A program made the position numbers and the translations under genes. From Triparma columacea (lineage: Eukaryota > Sar > Bolidophyceae > Parmales > Triparmaceae), in the NCBI GenBank assembly GCA_030267965.1, contig BRYA01000175.1, forward strand, positions 1-64,000: DNA of 64,000 nt, given 5' to 3'. Every line of letters begins with the position of its first letter. Position 1 is the stretch's first letter. Below are positions 29,113-40,700 of the stretch, piece by piece. Below the pieces are notes generated by a model. The model saw nothing but the letters and a program-made list of their open reading frames with translations, searched no databases and had not been told where the DNA came from.

Positions 29113-31916
29113 ATGAGCCTTTTCAAGGTGAAAGAATTCTGGCAGACGAAGTGCGGCTCCGATGAGGAGTTCGACGGGGCTGCTATAGCCGTTGACACCA
29201 TAAATAATGCTAGCGTAGTTTGTTTAGGATCCATTAGCGGATTCCTCAGAGTTTACTCCCCCTCATCATCAACAGGGTACGACGTTAAGGACCTACTCGT
29301 GGAGCAGGACTTGTCATCCCCCATTCTTTCCGTCCTGATTGGAAAGTTCATCCCCTCCTCCTCCTCCCCTGCCATCGCAGTCCTTCACCCCAAGAGGCTT
29401 TGCGTTTTTGGGCTCAACGCGAACGAGGGTGGGGGCGGCGCTTCCCTGGACAAGATTTACGACCACGCTCTGGGAATAAACGGCCAGCACTTCACGGCCT
29501 GCAACATGTGCTACGGGGGCTTCGGCGGAGATTCTGACCGAGACCACATCTGCGTCCAGAGCATGGACGGCAGGATCCAAATATTCGAGCAGGACGTCCA
29601 CGCCTTCACCCGGCGGCTCAAGAACGTTCTCATCCCCGGCCCGATAACTTACGTCGACAAGATCGACTCGTTCGTTACGGCCAACTCTCAGCTGCAGGTG
29701 GAGTGCTACAAGTACAACGTCCTCGCTAGCAGCCAGTCCGACGGTAGCGAGGCGACCGCCCAGGCGCCGGACGAAGACGATCTGAAAAAAAAGAGGAGGG
29801 CGAGCGTTACAACGATGAAGGGCGTGACGGTGGACTGGTCAGTGTGCGTGGGGGAGCCGGTGCTTGACATCAAGGTGGGAAAGTTCTGCTCGAGCGAGAG
29901 GAAGGGGCAGGTTGATATCATCGTCGTGGGAGCGAACTGCCTGTTCGCCATCTCGGAAAGCGGCTCAATTAGGTGAGTGAGGGGGGCGGCGGCAAGATAG
30001 CGACCGCGGGGGGGGGTGGGCACTTGTCTAACAACGCGTCACATTGCAACAAACCTTTCTCGCGCAGAATGCAGAAGAAACTCGGCTACGATCCCTCCTC
30101 CATGTGCCTCTTCGATAATCCTTCCGGAATGCCCAACCAGAACCTGATTGTAACATCCTTCGACTCCACAATGAACATCTTCAGGGAGCAGAAGGTGATC
30201 TGGTCCTCCAAGCTTCAGTCGGTTCCAATCGCCTGCTTCGTTGCTGAATTCCAAGGCCATAGGGGGATGATCGTCACGCTCGACGACGAAGGTTTCCTAT
30301 CGATTGTTTTCTTAGGCACCGATCCGGCGAACGAGTCTGTGGTTGCACCTGAGTCGAAGGAGGTGAGAATGGAGAAGGGAGAAGGGGGAAAAAATAATAT
30401 AAAATGGCCTGTCAATCGTACCTCGCCAGGCCACTCATACCATCCACTGACACAATGCTCTCCTCCGCTCGCCCCCCAGTTCAATTACGACGACGTCGAC
30501 GAGGAGCACAGGAAACTCTTGGGCATCATCAGAGCCAGCCAGAGCGACAACAGGGTGGAGCCCCGGGAGAAGGTCGTCATGAGGACGCAGGTCCCAAAGA
30601 ATCTCGACCCCCCCGGTTCTATCCACGATCTCGACGGTGGTTGGGAGCATATTCTCACCTCTTGCGTCAGGCAAGACGGCGGTATCCTCCAGCTGACTGC
30701 CAAGCTCTTTTTGACCTACACGGGGACCGGGAGCGTCAAGGACGTTACGTGCACCCTGAACCTACCCCCGTGTGTAATGACCAAGGACGCGGCCATAAAC
30801 ATAGGGTCCCTGCGGGGCGGGTCCGCGACGCCCATGATAATAGACATCACCTTCTACGCCGACGCCTACGTGCTCCCGACCTCCAACGTCGTGGAGGTTA
30901 CAGCCATGTTCCTTACCCCGAAAGGTGAGCCTAGGACGGCCATGTGCTCGATGAAGCTGCCGATGTGCTTCTTCTGCAGGCTCCAGGAGCCCGTGAAGGA
31001 GCCCACTTACAAGTTCAAGCTCGAGACGAACCGGCAGCCCGTCATGCTCGCCACCCTCTTCGACGACATGTTCCAGGTCCTAGGAGAGGAGGAGGCCTCC
31101 TCGGTAGGGGGGCAGACGGCCAACTACGTCCTGACGTTCAGGTATTGGGTAAACGACGACAACGGGGTTCCCCTGAACGCCACTGTGCTCCTGAGCAAGA
31201 ACGCTGGCAGGTACAGGGTGCAGTCCCACTGCCTTCCAGCGCTCTGGTGGGTGGGGAAAGAGCTGTGCGAGAGGATCTCGGGGTACTTCGCGGCGACAGA
31301 GAGCAGCGAGAGCGGGTTCGAGATGAGCTACAACGAGCCCCACCTCCCCCTCCAGGACTTCTTCACGTGTGTGGACCAGCACCACCACTGGAGGGCCAGG
31401 CTGAAGGAGTGCCAGTCGAACCTTAACGACACCTCCCACCAGTTCAGGACCATCGAGAAGAGGCTCCTCCTCCGCTTCAAGGACAGGAACGCCGTCCCCC
31501 TCCAGCAGCTGGACGTGCTAATGTCGGAGACGTACCACCGTCTCCTGGACCTCGCTAGGGTCGTGGAGGAGGCCCAGGCGAACGTGGCCAGGTCCGGGAA
31601 CGGCCTCAGCTGCGCCGTCCACCTCATGCTCCTCTTCGTTAAGCTCAGGTACAGGCTAAGCGAGGAGGAGGAGGAGGTCCTGGCGGCGCACATTAGCCCG
31701 GTCGTCTTGGAGGGGGAGGGGTGCGGGTGGGAGGAACTTACGGACCTCGGGGTTACTGATCTTCTACGTACTGTCCTCGCGAAGAAGAGCGGGCAGGAGG
31801 GGGAGGGAAGCTCAACGGGACAGGTTAGGGTGGTCATGCCCGAGGATACGAATAAGCTGAAGAAACATATTAGCATCGCGGTGGATAGAATTCACAAGGG
31901 GGCAAGACTAGTCTAG
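29113..31916 (+). CDS. BBS9: BBSome subunit BBS9 (PTHB1)
   Basis: Three exons (29113-29972, 30068-30362, 30480-31916) join in phase to 863 residues, close to the human protein. The N-terminus MSLFKVKEFWQTKCGSDEEF is a near-signature of PTHB1. It is followed by beta-propeller strands ICVQSMDGRIQIFEQD, IPGPITYVDKIDSFVT and MIVTLDDEGFLSIVFLGTDP. Exon 3 carries the C-terminal platform and helical domains (LSCAVHLMLLFVKLRYRL). The BBSome is a ciliary membrane-protein trafficking coat; BBS9 is a core subunit. Its presence supports a working cilium at some life stage. Confidence 0.93.
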
Positions 31917-32083
31917 CGGCGGGGGGGGTTGAATTCACAGTTGGGAAGGCCATTGTGTCTGTGTTTTTGGGGGGAATAATGTAGTCAAAAAACAAGACCG
32001 CAGCTGCTATATGAACCAGATGCATTATTAGGTGACAAATAGAGTACAATCTTCATCATTCCGTGTTTTTGTTCCTGTTTCAT

Positions 32084-33442
32084 TCACTTCTTCTTACCCC
32101 TACCATTCTTGCCCTTCTTCCCCTTCTTACCATTCTTCCCCGTCGCAACTGCTCCTTCCGCTACTCCCTCCACCGTTGCTCCCACACCCGCTACTCCCAC
32201 ATCCGCTCCTCCCGCCGCCGCTCCCTTCCCTGTCTTGGATCTTTTCTTGACCATTGCCTCACTTTCCCCCCTTTCGTTCAGCGGTCCCGTGCATAGCACC
32301 CTGTGCTCCCTCCAGTGCTTGAGCTGGCACTCCCTTGAGCAGTAGGCGACGTTGCGACAGGGACACATTAGGAGCTTGTCACGATCACGCTCCTTGGCAG
32401 TTAGAGCCTCGCAAACAAAGCAGCAGAAGGGACGGCCTTGAAGGTAATGTTTCGTGATGTTGGTGATTGTAGGATCGCGATAGGAAGGGTGCTGTGATGC
32501 GAAAGAATCGAATTTGTCTCGAACTACGTCGGGATCGGGCTTTCCGAGATGAAGAAATGTTGCGAACATCTTTATTGCGACATCTCTACTAATGTTAGGG
32601 TGCCCTCCTTTGCATGCTCTGAGGCACGAGAGCAACACATTACTCACGTCGTCGGTGGTTGGAATAGCACCACGCGTGAGAAACAGCCTGCATATGTCGT
32701 GTGCTCCACAATTGACAGTACAAGTAAGTGGTGAAAGAACTTGTTGTGTGTAAACAGTGTCAACCATAATCTTGTTCACATTTGCTCCATGATCGAGAAG
32801 TGCTATGGCGTGATCAATTGACACAATGTGTCCCCTTTTAGCAGCAAGCATCAAAAGGTTGGGGTAAATGTGTTCAACTAACCCTTCGAATTGTAGGTCC
32901 ATATTAGGGTCAAGTCCATGTTCTAAGAGCAATCTCAAGATTGTTGAATCGTCACTATTCTGAATTGACGCACTTGCGGCCGAGTACATGGCTTCCTTAT
33001 TGTCAAAACCGGCCTCTAAGGTAAGCTTGACCATCTCAACATTTTGGTGATATGAGGCGAAGGAGAGGACTGAACGTATGGTCCATTCCTCACCATCCAC
33101 TGACCAGACGCCTAACAAAACCTCAGGACCATGTTCCTTGACATACCCCTTGATGCGATCCCAGTCTTGCTCATTAGCCCATTTCAAGCACGACTGCTGG
33201 CCGTCTGTCAAATCGTCCCAACTAGATACTGTCACATTTGTGGTCTCTGATGATTTGTGTGACGATTGTACCTCTGATTGTTGTTTCTTGAGTAGTTCCA
33301 CGAGTTCCCTCTTCTCCGTTAGTCCCACCGCCTCCTTTGCTAGTCCCCCTTTCCTGATAGCAGCCTTCAGTTCCTTCACGCTCATCTCTTCAACCTCCTT
33401 CTCCTTAACAACGCAGCTGTCTTCGACCGGGAGTTGTTCCAT
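32084..33442 (-). CDS. Ankyrin-repeat MYND zinc-finger protein, copy 1 (SAP-like N-terminus)
   Basis: 452 residues, single exon. The N-terminus has a SAP-like helical module (MSVKELKAAIRKGG, LTEKRELVELLKK). Ankyrin repeats follow (SFASYHQNVEMVKLTLEAGF, STILRLLLEHGLDPN, HAIALLDHGANVN, HDICRLFLTRGAIPT). A MYND finger follows: CFVC...CPCRNVAYCSREC...HWREHRVLC. The tail is Ala/Gly-rich and ends in poly-Lys. MYND fingers bind short proline motifs in partner proteins. First of three tandem paralogues in the same orientation. Confidence 0.85.
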   Translation of the reverse strand: MEQLPVEDSCVVKEKEVEEMSVKELKAAIRKGGLAKEAVGLTEKRELVELLKKQQSEVQSSHKSSETTNVTVSSWDDLTDGQQSCLKWANEQDWDRIKGYVKEHGPEVLLGVWSVDGEEWTIRSVLSFASYHQNVEMVKLTLEAGFDNKEAMYSAASASIQNSDDSTILRLLLEHGLDPNMDLQFEGLVEHIYPNLLMLAAKRGHIVSIDHAIALLDHGANVNKIMVDTVYTQQVLSPLTCTVNCGAHDICRLFLTRGAIPTTDDVSNVLLSCLRACKGGHPNISRDVAIKMFATFLHLGKPDPDVVRDKFDSFASQHPSYRDPTITNITKHYLQGRPFCCFVCEALTAKERDRDKLLMCPCRNVAYCSRECQLKHWREHRVLCTGPLNERGESEAMVKKRSKTGKGAAAGGADVGVAGVGATVEGVAEGAVATGKNGKKGKKGKNGRGKKK

Positions 33443-33748
33443 TTTTGAGCGAACTTATCCCGAATGTAAGTTTATAGCGGCAAATTGCGATGTGAAAGTG
33501 ATCAATAAAGCCTTTAAGCTACTCCAAGCAGGTAGAAGTGTCGTGTATGTGCTAATATTGGAGTCCAACCAAAACTGCCACCAACCCCAAAATCTGTGCT
33601 CTGCTCCTCCTGCCTCTGAGAAAAGGGGCAAATTAGTTGGAGAAATGAAATTGTTCATTCTCACGCTAATCGTTAAAAAATAAGCAATTTGATGTACATC
33701 GAATTCTGAAAAATTGCCCATAGCCGCCGCATTACTGTATTGTTTCGT

Positions 33749-34909
33749 TCACTTCTTCTTACCCCTACCCTTCTTCCCCTTCTTGCCATTCTTCCCCGTC
33801 GCACCTGCTCCTTCCGCTACTCCCGCACCTGCTCCTTCCGCTACTCCACCATCCGCTCCTCCCGCCGCCGCTCCCTTCCCTGTCTTGGATCTTTTCTTGA
33901 CCATTGCCTCACTCTCCCCCCTTTCGTTCAGCGGTCCCGTGCATAGCACCTTGTGCTCCCTCCAGTGCTTGAGCTGGCACTCCCTCGAGCAGTAAGCGAC
34001 AGTGCGGCAGGGGCACATTAGGAGCTTGTCACGCTCCTTGGCAGTTAGAGCCTCGCAAACAAAGCAGCAGAAGGGACGGCCTTGAAGGTAATGTTTCGTG
34101 ATGTTGGCGATTGTAGGATCTCGTATGGAAGGATGGGCTAAATTAAATTTGTCTCGAACTACGTCGGAATCGGGCTTTCCGAGATGAAGAAATGTTGCGA
34201 ACATCTTTATTGCGACATCTCTACTAAGAATAGGGTGTTCTCCTTTGCACGCTTGGAGGCAGAGACTAAACAGTTTATGCACGTCGTCGGTGGTTGGATT
34301 AGCACCGCGCGTGAGAAACAGCCTGCATATGGAGTGTGCTCCATAGCAGAGAGTAACAGCAAGTGGTGAAACATTTACAGCAGGGTCAACCATTACCTTG
34401 TTCACATTTGCTCCATGATCGAGAAGTGCTATGGCCTGATCAATGTGTCCCCTTTTAGCAGCAAGCATCGAAAGGTTGGGGAAAAAAAAATCCACCACCC
34501 CTTCGAATCGTAGGTCCATATTAGGGTCAAGTCCATGTTCTAAGAGCAATCTCAAGATTGTTGAATCGCCACTTGTCTTCATTGACGAACTTGCGGCCGA
34601 GTACATGGCTTCCTTGTTGTTGAAACCGGCCTCTAAGATAAGCTTGACCATTTCAACATTTTGGTGATATGAGGCGAAGGAGAGGACTGAACGTATTTTT
34701 TTTCCCTCATCAACACCCACTGACCAAACGCCTAACAAAACCTCAGGACCATGTTCCTTGGCACACCCCTTGATGCGATCCCAGTCTTGCTCATTAGCCC
34801 CTTTCAAGCACGACTGCTGGCCGTCTGTCAAATCGTCCAAACTATATACTGTCACATTTGTGGTCTCTGATGAATTGTGTGACGATTGTGCCTCTGATTG
34901 TGATTCCAT
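33749..34909 (-). CDS. Ankyrin-repeat MYND zinc-finger protein, copy 2 (short N-terminus)
   Basis: 386 residues, single exon. It starts directly at the segment shared by all copies (MESQSEAQSSHNSSETTN), with neither the SAP-like nor the EF-hand module of its neighbours. Ankyrin repeats and MYND finger (CFVC...CPCRTVAYCSREC...HWREHKVLC) are intact. Relative to copy 1 there are small in-frame deletions (for example KERDKLL for KERDRDKLL). The upstream flank repeats that of copies 1 and 3. Confidence 0.85.
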   Translation of the reverse strand: MESQSEAQSSHNSSETTNVTVYSLDDLTDGQQSCLKGANEQDWDRIKGCAKEHGPEVLLGVWSVGVDEGKKIRSVLSFASYHQNVEMVKLILEAGFNNKEAMYSAASSSMKTSGDSTILRLLLEHGLDPNMDLRFEGVVDFFFPNLSMLAAKRGHIDQAIALLDHGANVNKVMVDPAVNVSPLAVTLCYGAHSICRLFLTRGANPTTDDVHKLFSLCLQACKGEHPILSRDVAIKMFATFLHLGKPDSDVVRDKFNLAHPSIRDPTIANITKHYLQGRPFCCFVCEALTAKERDKLLMCPCRTVAYCSRECQLKHWREHKVLCTGPLNERGESEAMVKKRSKTGKGAAAGGADGGVAEGAGAGVAEGAGATGKNGKKGKKGRGKKK

Positions 34910-35218
34910 TTTTGAGCGAACCTTACGCCAAGTGTAAGTTTATAGCGGCAAATTACGATGCGAAAGTTATCAATAAAGCCTTGAAGCTACTCCACTTAGG
35001 CAGAAGTGTCGTGTAGGCGCTAATTGGAGTCTAACAAAACTGCCCCACCAACCCCAAAATCTGAGAAAGTTTCTTCCTTCTGGAAGCAGGAGGGGACAAA
35101 ATTAGTTGGAGAAATATGGTATGGTTCATTCTCACGCTAATCGCAAAAAATAAGCAATTTGATGTACATCGAATTCTGAAAAATTGCCCATAGCCGCCGC
35201 ATTACTGTATTGTTTCGT

Positions 35219-36499
35219 TCACTTCTTCTTACCCCTATTATTCTTGCCCTTCTTCCCCTTCTTGCCATTCTTCCCCGTCGCACCTGCTCCTTCCGCTACT
35301 CCCACATCCGCTCCTCCCTCCTTCATCCCCTTCCCAGTCTTGGATCTTTTCTTGACCATAGCCTCACTCTCCCCTCTTTCGTTCAGCGGTCCCGTGCATA
35401 GCACCTTGTGCTCCCTCCAGTGTTTGACCTGGCAATCCTTCGAGCAGTAGGCGACGTTGCGACAGGGACACATTAGGAGCTTGTCGCGTGACTTGGCAGT
35501 TAGAGCCTCGCAAATGAAACAGCAGAAGGGACGGCCTTGAAGGTAATGTTTCGTGATGTTTGCGATTGTAGGATCGCGTCTGGAAGGATGGGCTAAATTG
35601 AATTTGTCTTGAACTACGTCGGAATCGGGCTTTCCGAGATGAAGAAATGTTGCGAACATCTTTATTGCGACATCTCTACTAACGTTACGGTGTTCTCCTT
35701 TGCACGCACAGAGGCAGACACGAAACACAATTTCCACGTCGTAGGTGGTTGGAATAGCCCCACGCGTGAGAAACAGCTTGCATATGTCGTGTGCGCCATA
35801 AATGAAAGTATAAGTAAGCGGTGAAAGAACGTCTCCATCAGGGTCAACCATTGTCTTGTTCACATTTGCTCCGTGATCGAGAAGTGCTATGGCGTGATCA
35901 ATGTGTTCACTTTCAATAGCAAGCACCAAAAGGTTAGGGGAAAAATCTTCCACCACACCTTCGACTCGTAGGTCCATATTAGGATCAAGTCCATGTTCTA
36001 AGAGCAATCTCAAGATTGTTGAATTGTGACGATTCTTCAAAAATACTTGTGCCGCCAAGTGCATGGCTTCCTTGTTGTCGAAGCCTGCCTCTAAGGCTTG
36101 CTTGACCATCTCAACGTTTTGGTATTCCGAGGCCACTGTGAGGACTGAATACAACCCATGCCTATCTGAATAAACTCCTAACAGAACCTCAGGACCATGT
36201 TCCGAGGCATACCCCTTGATGCGATCCCAGTCTTGCGAACCAGCCCATCTCAAGCACAACTGCTGGCCGTCTGTCAAATCGTCCAAACTATATACTGTCG
36301 CATTTGTGGTCTCTGATGATTTGTGTGTCGACTGTGCCTCTGCTTGTGATTCCATTTTTGTGTTGCCCCCTCTCTTGTCACTGTTCATGGTTTCTATGAG
36401 TTCTTCCACCTGATCGTCGCTAAGGTCCGTCCCGAGGGCCCGCAGGACCGCCCTAAGCTCGTTTTCGTCCACGGTGCCGTCACCGTTGTCATTGAACAT
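35219..36499 (-). CDS. Ankyrin-repeat MYND zinc-finger protein, copy 3 with EF-hand N-terminus
   Basis: 426 residues. The N-terminus is a calmodulin-like EF-hand unit: loop NDNGDGTVDENE, then LRAVLRALGTDLSDDQVEEL, joined at MNSDKRGGNTK to the common MESQAEAQ start. The frame stays open a little upstream (KLEDFKTQFG) without ATG, hinting that the EF-hand piece is a fragment of a larger calmodulin/centrin-type gene or that an upstream exon exists. Ankyrin repeats and MYND finger (CFIC...CPCRNVAYCSKDC...HWREHKVLC) follow. Confidence 0.8.
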   Translation of the reverse strand: MFNDNGDGTVDENELRAVLRALGTDLSDDQVEELIETMNSDKRGGNTKMESQAEAQSTHKSSETTNATVYSLDDLTDGQQLCLRWAGSQDWDRIKGYASEHGPEVLLGVYSDRHGLYSVLTVASEYQNVEMVKQALEAGFDNKEAMHLAAQVFLKNRHNSTILRLLLEHGLDPNMDLRVEGVVEDFSPNLLVLAIESEHIDHAIALLDHGANVNKTMVDPDGDVLSPLTYTFIYGAHDICKLFLTRGAIPTTYDVEIVFRVCLCACKGEHRNVSRDVAIKMFATFLHLGKPDSDVVQDKFNLAHPSRRDPTIANITKHYLQGRPFCCFICEALTAKSRDKLLMCPCRNVAYCSKDCQVKHWREHKVLCTGPLNERGESEAMVKKRSKTGKGMKEGGADVGVAEGAGATGKNGKKGKKGKNNRGKKK

Positions 36500-36857
36500 T
36501 CCAAATTGTGTCTTGAAGTCTTCTAGCTTTACCGGGCCGAACCAACTGAGCAGATAGATAGCGAAGCTACCTCAAGTGTAAGTTTATAGCGGGAAATTAC
36601 GATGTGAAACTTATAATCAAATCCTTCAAGCTACTCCACGCAGGCAGAAGTGTCGTGTAGGTGCTAATATTGGAGTCCAACTCTGAGAAAGTTGCTCTTG
36701 GAAGCAAGGGAGTCGAAAGGAGGGGACAAAATTAGTTGGAAAAATATGAAATTGTTCATTCTCACGCTAATCGCTAAAAAATAAGCAATTTGACGTACAT
36801 CGAATTCTGGAAATTGCTTACAGCCGCCGCATTACTGAATTATATTCCCTCCTTTTT

Positions 36858-37382
36858 TCACTCTTGTGTTTTCCTCCACATTTCATCGAGTATCTTCAAA
36901 TCGCATTTAACCTCCACCTTCCCGAGTTTCCTGTTGACTAAATTGTGTTGTTCGCATACGTACATTGAGAAATCTTCCCGTGATGATGTCCTGCTTTCAG
37001 GTGGGTTTGAATTAACAGCTTGGTTGAAATCCTCCCTACAGTCGGTGCATGGGTAGAGGGTTGCTAGGGAGTGGATTAAGTCCGATGCTGCCTTCCTTTC
37101 TTTTTGGTTTGGTTTTTCGGGCATGTTTCCAGCTATTGTGTGGAGGATTGACCATGAAAAGTATCCCAGAGCTTCTCTTTTAAGTGGTGTGTTTGGAGGT
37201 GTGTTTGGAGGTGTAGATGATGATGATGATGGTGATGATGATTTAGATGTATTTGATATTGATGCACTCTTATCATCACTCTTATCATCGGTCTTATTAT
37301 TAATATAATTTAATGAAGCTTGGAGAGCTTCTAGGCTAGACTCGCATGCTGGAACTGAGCAGTCTGAATTTGGCACTGACAT
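36858..37382 (-). CDS. ERV1: ERV1/ALR FAD-linked sulfhydryl oxidase
   Basis: 174 residues, single exon. The ERV/ALR domain shows GYFSWSILHTIAGNMPEKP (FAD-binding helix), the redox CxxC in LYPCTDCREDF, and CEQHNLVNRKLGK followed by a conserved Cys (KVEVKCDL). A distal cysteine pair near the N-terminus (DCSVPAC) could be the electron-shuttle disulfide seen in mitochondrial ERV1. A Ser/Thr/Pro linker separates the two. Mitochondrial intermembrane-space ERV1 reoxidises MIA40; location here is inferred from family. The start at 37382 is preferred over in-frame codons upstream, which give an implausible hydrophobic leader. Confidence 0.9.
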   Translation of the reverse strand: MSVPNSDCSVPACESSLEALQASLNYINNKTDDKSDDKSASISNTSKSSSPSSSSSTPPNTPPNTPLKREALGYFSWSILHTIAGNMPEKPNQKERKAASDLIHSLATLYPCTDCREDFNQAVNSNPPESRTSSREDFSMYVCEQHNLVNRKLGKVEVKCDLKILDEMWRKTQE

Positions 37383-37783
37383 GATGTATGTAGTATATAT
37401 GTAGTATGTATGCCTATATATGTAGTATTTGGCCTTAAATGGAATCCAATTAGTGAAATTAGAGCAAATTAGAGCAATTTGGAGCAATTTGAGCTGACAC
37501 AAAATGATACAAGACCCACCTATAAGCACACAAATAAGCCTATAAACACCTAATAATGATATAACCAATGATATATCACAACAATATCCAATAGATAACC
37601 TTCAAATTTAAACAAGGAGACAACAAAGACGACTTGTTTCAACTTTCACACGATTTGCCTGACTCGGCTCTGGGATCCTCTGAAAATCTCTGTCTGAAAG
37701 TCTGGAAGTTTCCAAAATATTCAGCCGTTTGCCCCTCTCCAGCCAAACACCGCTCCTGTTGGACTCAACAAACCAACAGCAGC

Positions 37784-40700
37784 ATGGGCGCAGGAGTTTC
37801 CACTACAAATGAGGAATATGCCCGCACTAATAGCGCTACAGCCTCCAACAAATCCACCTCAACCCTCCCTGCCGGCCTGACTTCTCTTCAGGACATCCTA
37901 AATAGCTCAGACTACCACCACCGCCCAACATCTCGTCGGCCAAAGTCGTCCCTCATCCCCAACTCCTCCGACAGTCTCGCCGAGGACCTCCGCAACGCCG
38001 CCATAATCCTAAGCCCGTCCCCTTCCAACTCCTCTGCGATATCAGAGTATGTTAGAACCCTCTCCCAGCACCTCTCCCGTACCTGCTCACAGTCAGACCA
38101 ATTCCATCAGGCGCTGGAGCAGAGGATGGAGAGGATAAGGGCAGTACATAAAGCACTAACTGAACACGAGGAGGAGACAAGGGCACGAGTCACTGACAAC
38201 CTGCAAGCTTTTGACAATGGAGCCAAGCAGGTCGGGGTAGGGAGTACGAGTGAGGAAGGCGAGGGAGTAACTTCAGGTGAAAAGTGTAAAACCGGGAGCT
38301 TGCTCGGGCGTCAGGGTAGGACCGTGTCGTACGAGACGCAGCTTGGGATTCACCTCTTCTTCAAGATGCTAGAGTTCCTTAGCAAGGAGGAGTGCGATAC
38401 TGAGGTAAGCGAGGGCACGGTGGAGAGAGAGAGGAGTAAGGGGCCGAAGCTTTAATGCGAGCACAAACTAAACCCCCTCCCCCCACCCCCCTCACACCTC
38501 CCACCCTCCTCCCACCCCACACCCCTACCAAGAAACGAATGACCTTCCTCTCCTCGGTTGCTCCAGTCCTGTCCAAGCTTCCGCCTCTTTGCCTTGAGAA
38601 CTGCTCCCTCTCCCCGTCCCCCCTCTCTCCCTCCCTCTCTCCCTCCCTCTCTCCCCCCTCCCTCAAGATCCTAGACTCCCTCCGAAGTTTCCTCTTCACA
38701 ATGGCTTCCTCCCCTCCCCCCTCCCCCCTCCCAACCCCCCCCCTCCCCCCCACCACTTCCAAATCATTCGCAATCTTCAAGACCCAGAACCAGCTCGCCG
38801 TAACCGGTCTCGTCGCCCTTGCAGGAGTCCGTGGTTCAGCATCTGATCTACTTCTACTAATATCCGTACTCCTTGGTGTAGGTGTATCACTACACCCACA
38901 CCCACATCCACCCGAGCCCTCACCAAGACCTTTAACCCTGCTAACTGATTCGGGGGACGACGACTCGGTTGAACAGCAGCAGCAGCACTTCCCCCCACAC
39001 CGCGGTTCAGATATAGATGACTTTAGCGACTTTAACGAATGTCTTGACGATCCTAGCACGGCGACGACACCAAAGAGGGGTGATAAGGTTACGGGAGGGA
39101 GGGATAGGGAGAGGGGAGAGGAGTGGAGGGAGACCCCTGTTAACACACCTGATGATGGTGAGGGGGGGGTTATGGATAAGGCTACGAGGATTAAGATGGA
39201 AGCTAAGAAACGTATGAGGATGAAAAAGGGGGCGGAGAAGGGAGGACAGGGAGAGGAAGGGGGAGGAACGATGGGAGAGGAGGGGACGGATGAGGTACCG
39301 AACGGGGTTGATGTTCCGCTTACGGAGGAGGAGAGGAGGAAGATTAAACAACAAAATATGCCCAAGAAGGTGAGGGGAGGGAGGAAAGAGGGAACAATAA
39401 CCCCAAGTAACAATATTATGTATAGCCCTTAGAGAACTAACGCGAACCTCAAACCCTCCCTTCCAACCCCCCCCCCCCCCCCCCAGGCTCCCGACCCAAC
39501 CTCCTCAACCCCCACAGAGGAGTGGCTCCCAAGTGACAAGCCCAACCCCACCTCTACACATCAGCACAAGAAGCTCCCCCCAAAGTCCAAGCCCCAGCAG
39601 CCCCCCCCCTCCCCCCGCCCCCCCTCACCTGCGGAACTGGGACCTGGTGAGACTCATAATTACGACGACGAGTCAACGTTGGACTCTCATGGTGTACTGT
39701 GTAATCCACCGGTGACTTCACCACTTATGGACGTTATGATTACACCGTTCTTACACCAGATTAGTAAAGCGAGAACAGAAGATATGAGACCGAATGAGAA
39801 AATTGTTGGAGCGAAGAGTAATCAAAGAGAAGGTGAGAACGCATTTATATGAGCAGTCATTTATACGTCGACATAAATTACGATGAGGGAAAAAACTCAC
39901 CCACCACACAAAATCTTATTTTAACGCAGTCTGGAGCTGTGGACAGAACTCTTACGGAGAACTCGCGCATGGTGACGTACAGAATAGGTGAGTTTTGAAG
40001 AGACAACGTTTGGGAAGAGAGTGGGCTCCCTTCATAAGTCTAACCCCCACCACCCTCCCCCCCTTGCACGTTTCAGAAAATCGCACGTCCAGGTGCACTT
40101 CCTCGATTCCCTTGACGTCGTCCAGGTCGCCGCCGGCAACGAGCACACAGCCGTCTTGACCCGTTCCGGTCACGTGTACACTGCCGGTTACAACGACAAC
40201 GGCCAGTGCGGTCAGGGTCACCAGCAGAGGGTCCCCGAGCTCGCCAAGGTCAAGCAGCTACCGAAGGGCAAGAAGGCCACGCAGGTCCACGCGTACAACG
40301 GGTGCGAGCACACCATGATTGTCACGGAGGACGGAAAGCTGTACTCCTTCGGTTACAACTACAGGGGGCAGCTAGGACACGGGACCACGGTTAGCGAGCT
40401 GGTGCCGAGGCCGGTTAAGGGGCTGGAGGGGAAGAGGGTCAGGCTGGTGAGCTGCAGCTACTACCACACGGTCGTCACGACGGATGAGGACGAGGCGTAC
40501 TCGTTCGGGAGGAACGACTTTGGACAGGTGAGATAAAGTTGGGGGATTAGGGGACGTGCAGGGGAAGGGGTATGGGAGCAAGGTTTAAGACGAAAGGGAC
40601 AACTTACCCCCTCGACTCTCTCCGCTCCTCGTCCTCTCTCCCTTCACCCCTCCCACCACAACAGCTCGGCCATGGCGACAATACAGATAAAAAATTTCCC

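Larger units (their letters stand above)
32084..36850 (-). repeat. Three-copy head-to-tail ankyrin-MYND array
   Basis: The unit is a gene plus about 300 bp of upstream flank. The flank blocks at about 33460-33740, 34920-35210 and 36570-36850 share strings such as gtaagtttatagcggg/caaatta, gcagaagtgtcgtgta and tcattctcacgctaatcg. The last block ends at the 3' end of ERV1, so the flank nearest ERV1 is likely the ancestral spacer. Confidence 0.85.

Noticed and set aside
30404..31439. Arg- and Pro-rich ORFs in other frames of BBS9
   Set aside because: Shadows of GC-rich codon use; the BBS9 frame carries the conserved protein and correct splice phases.
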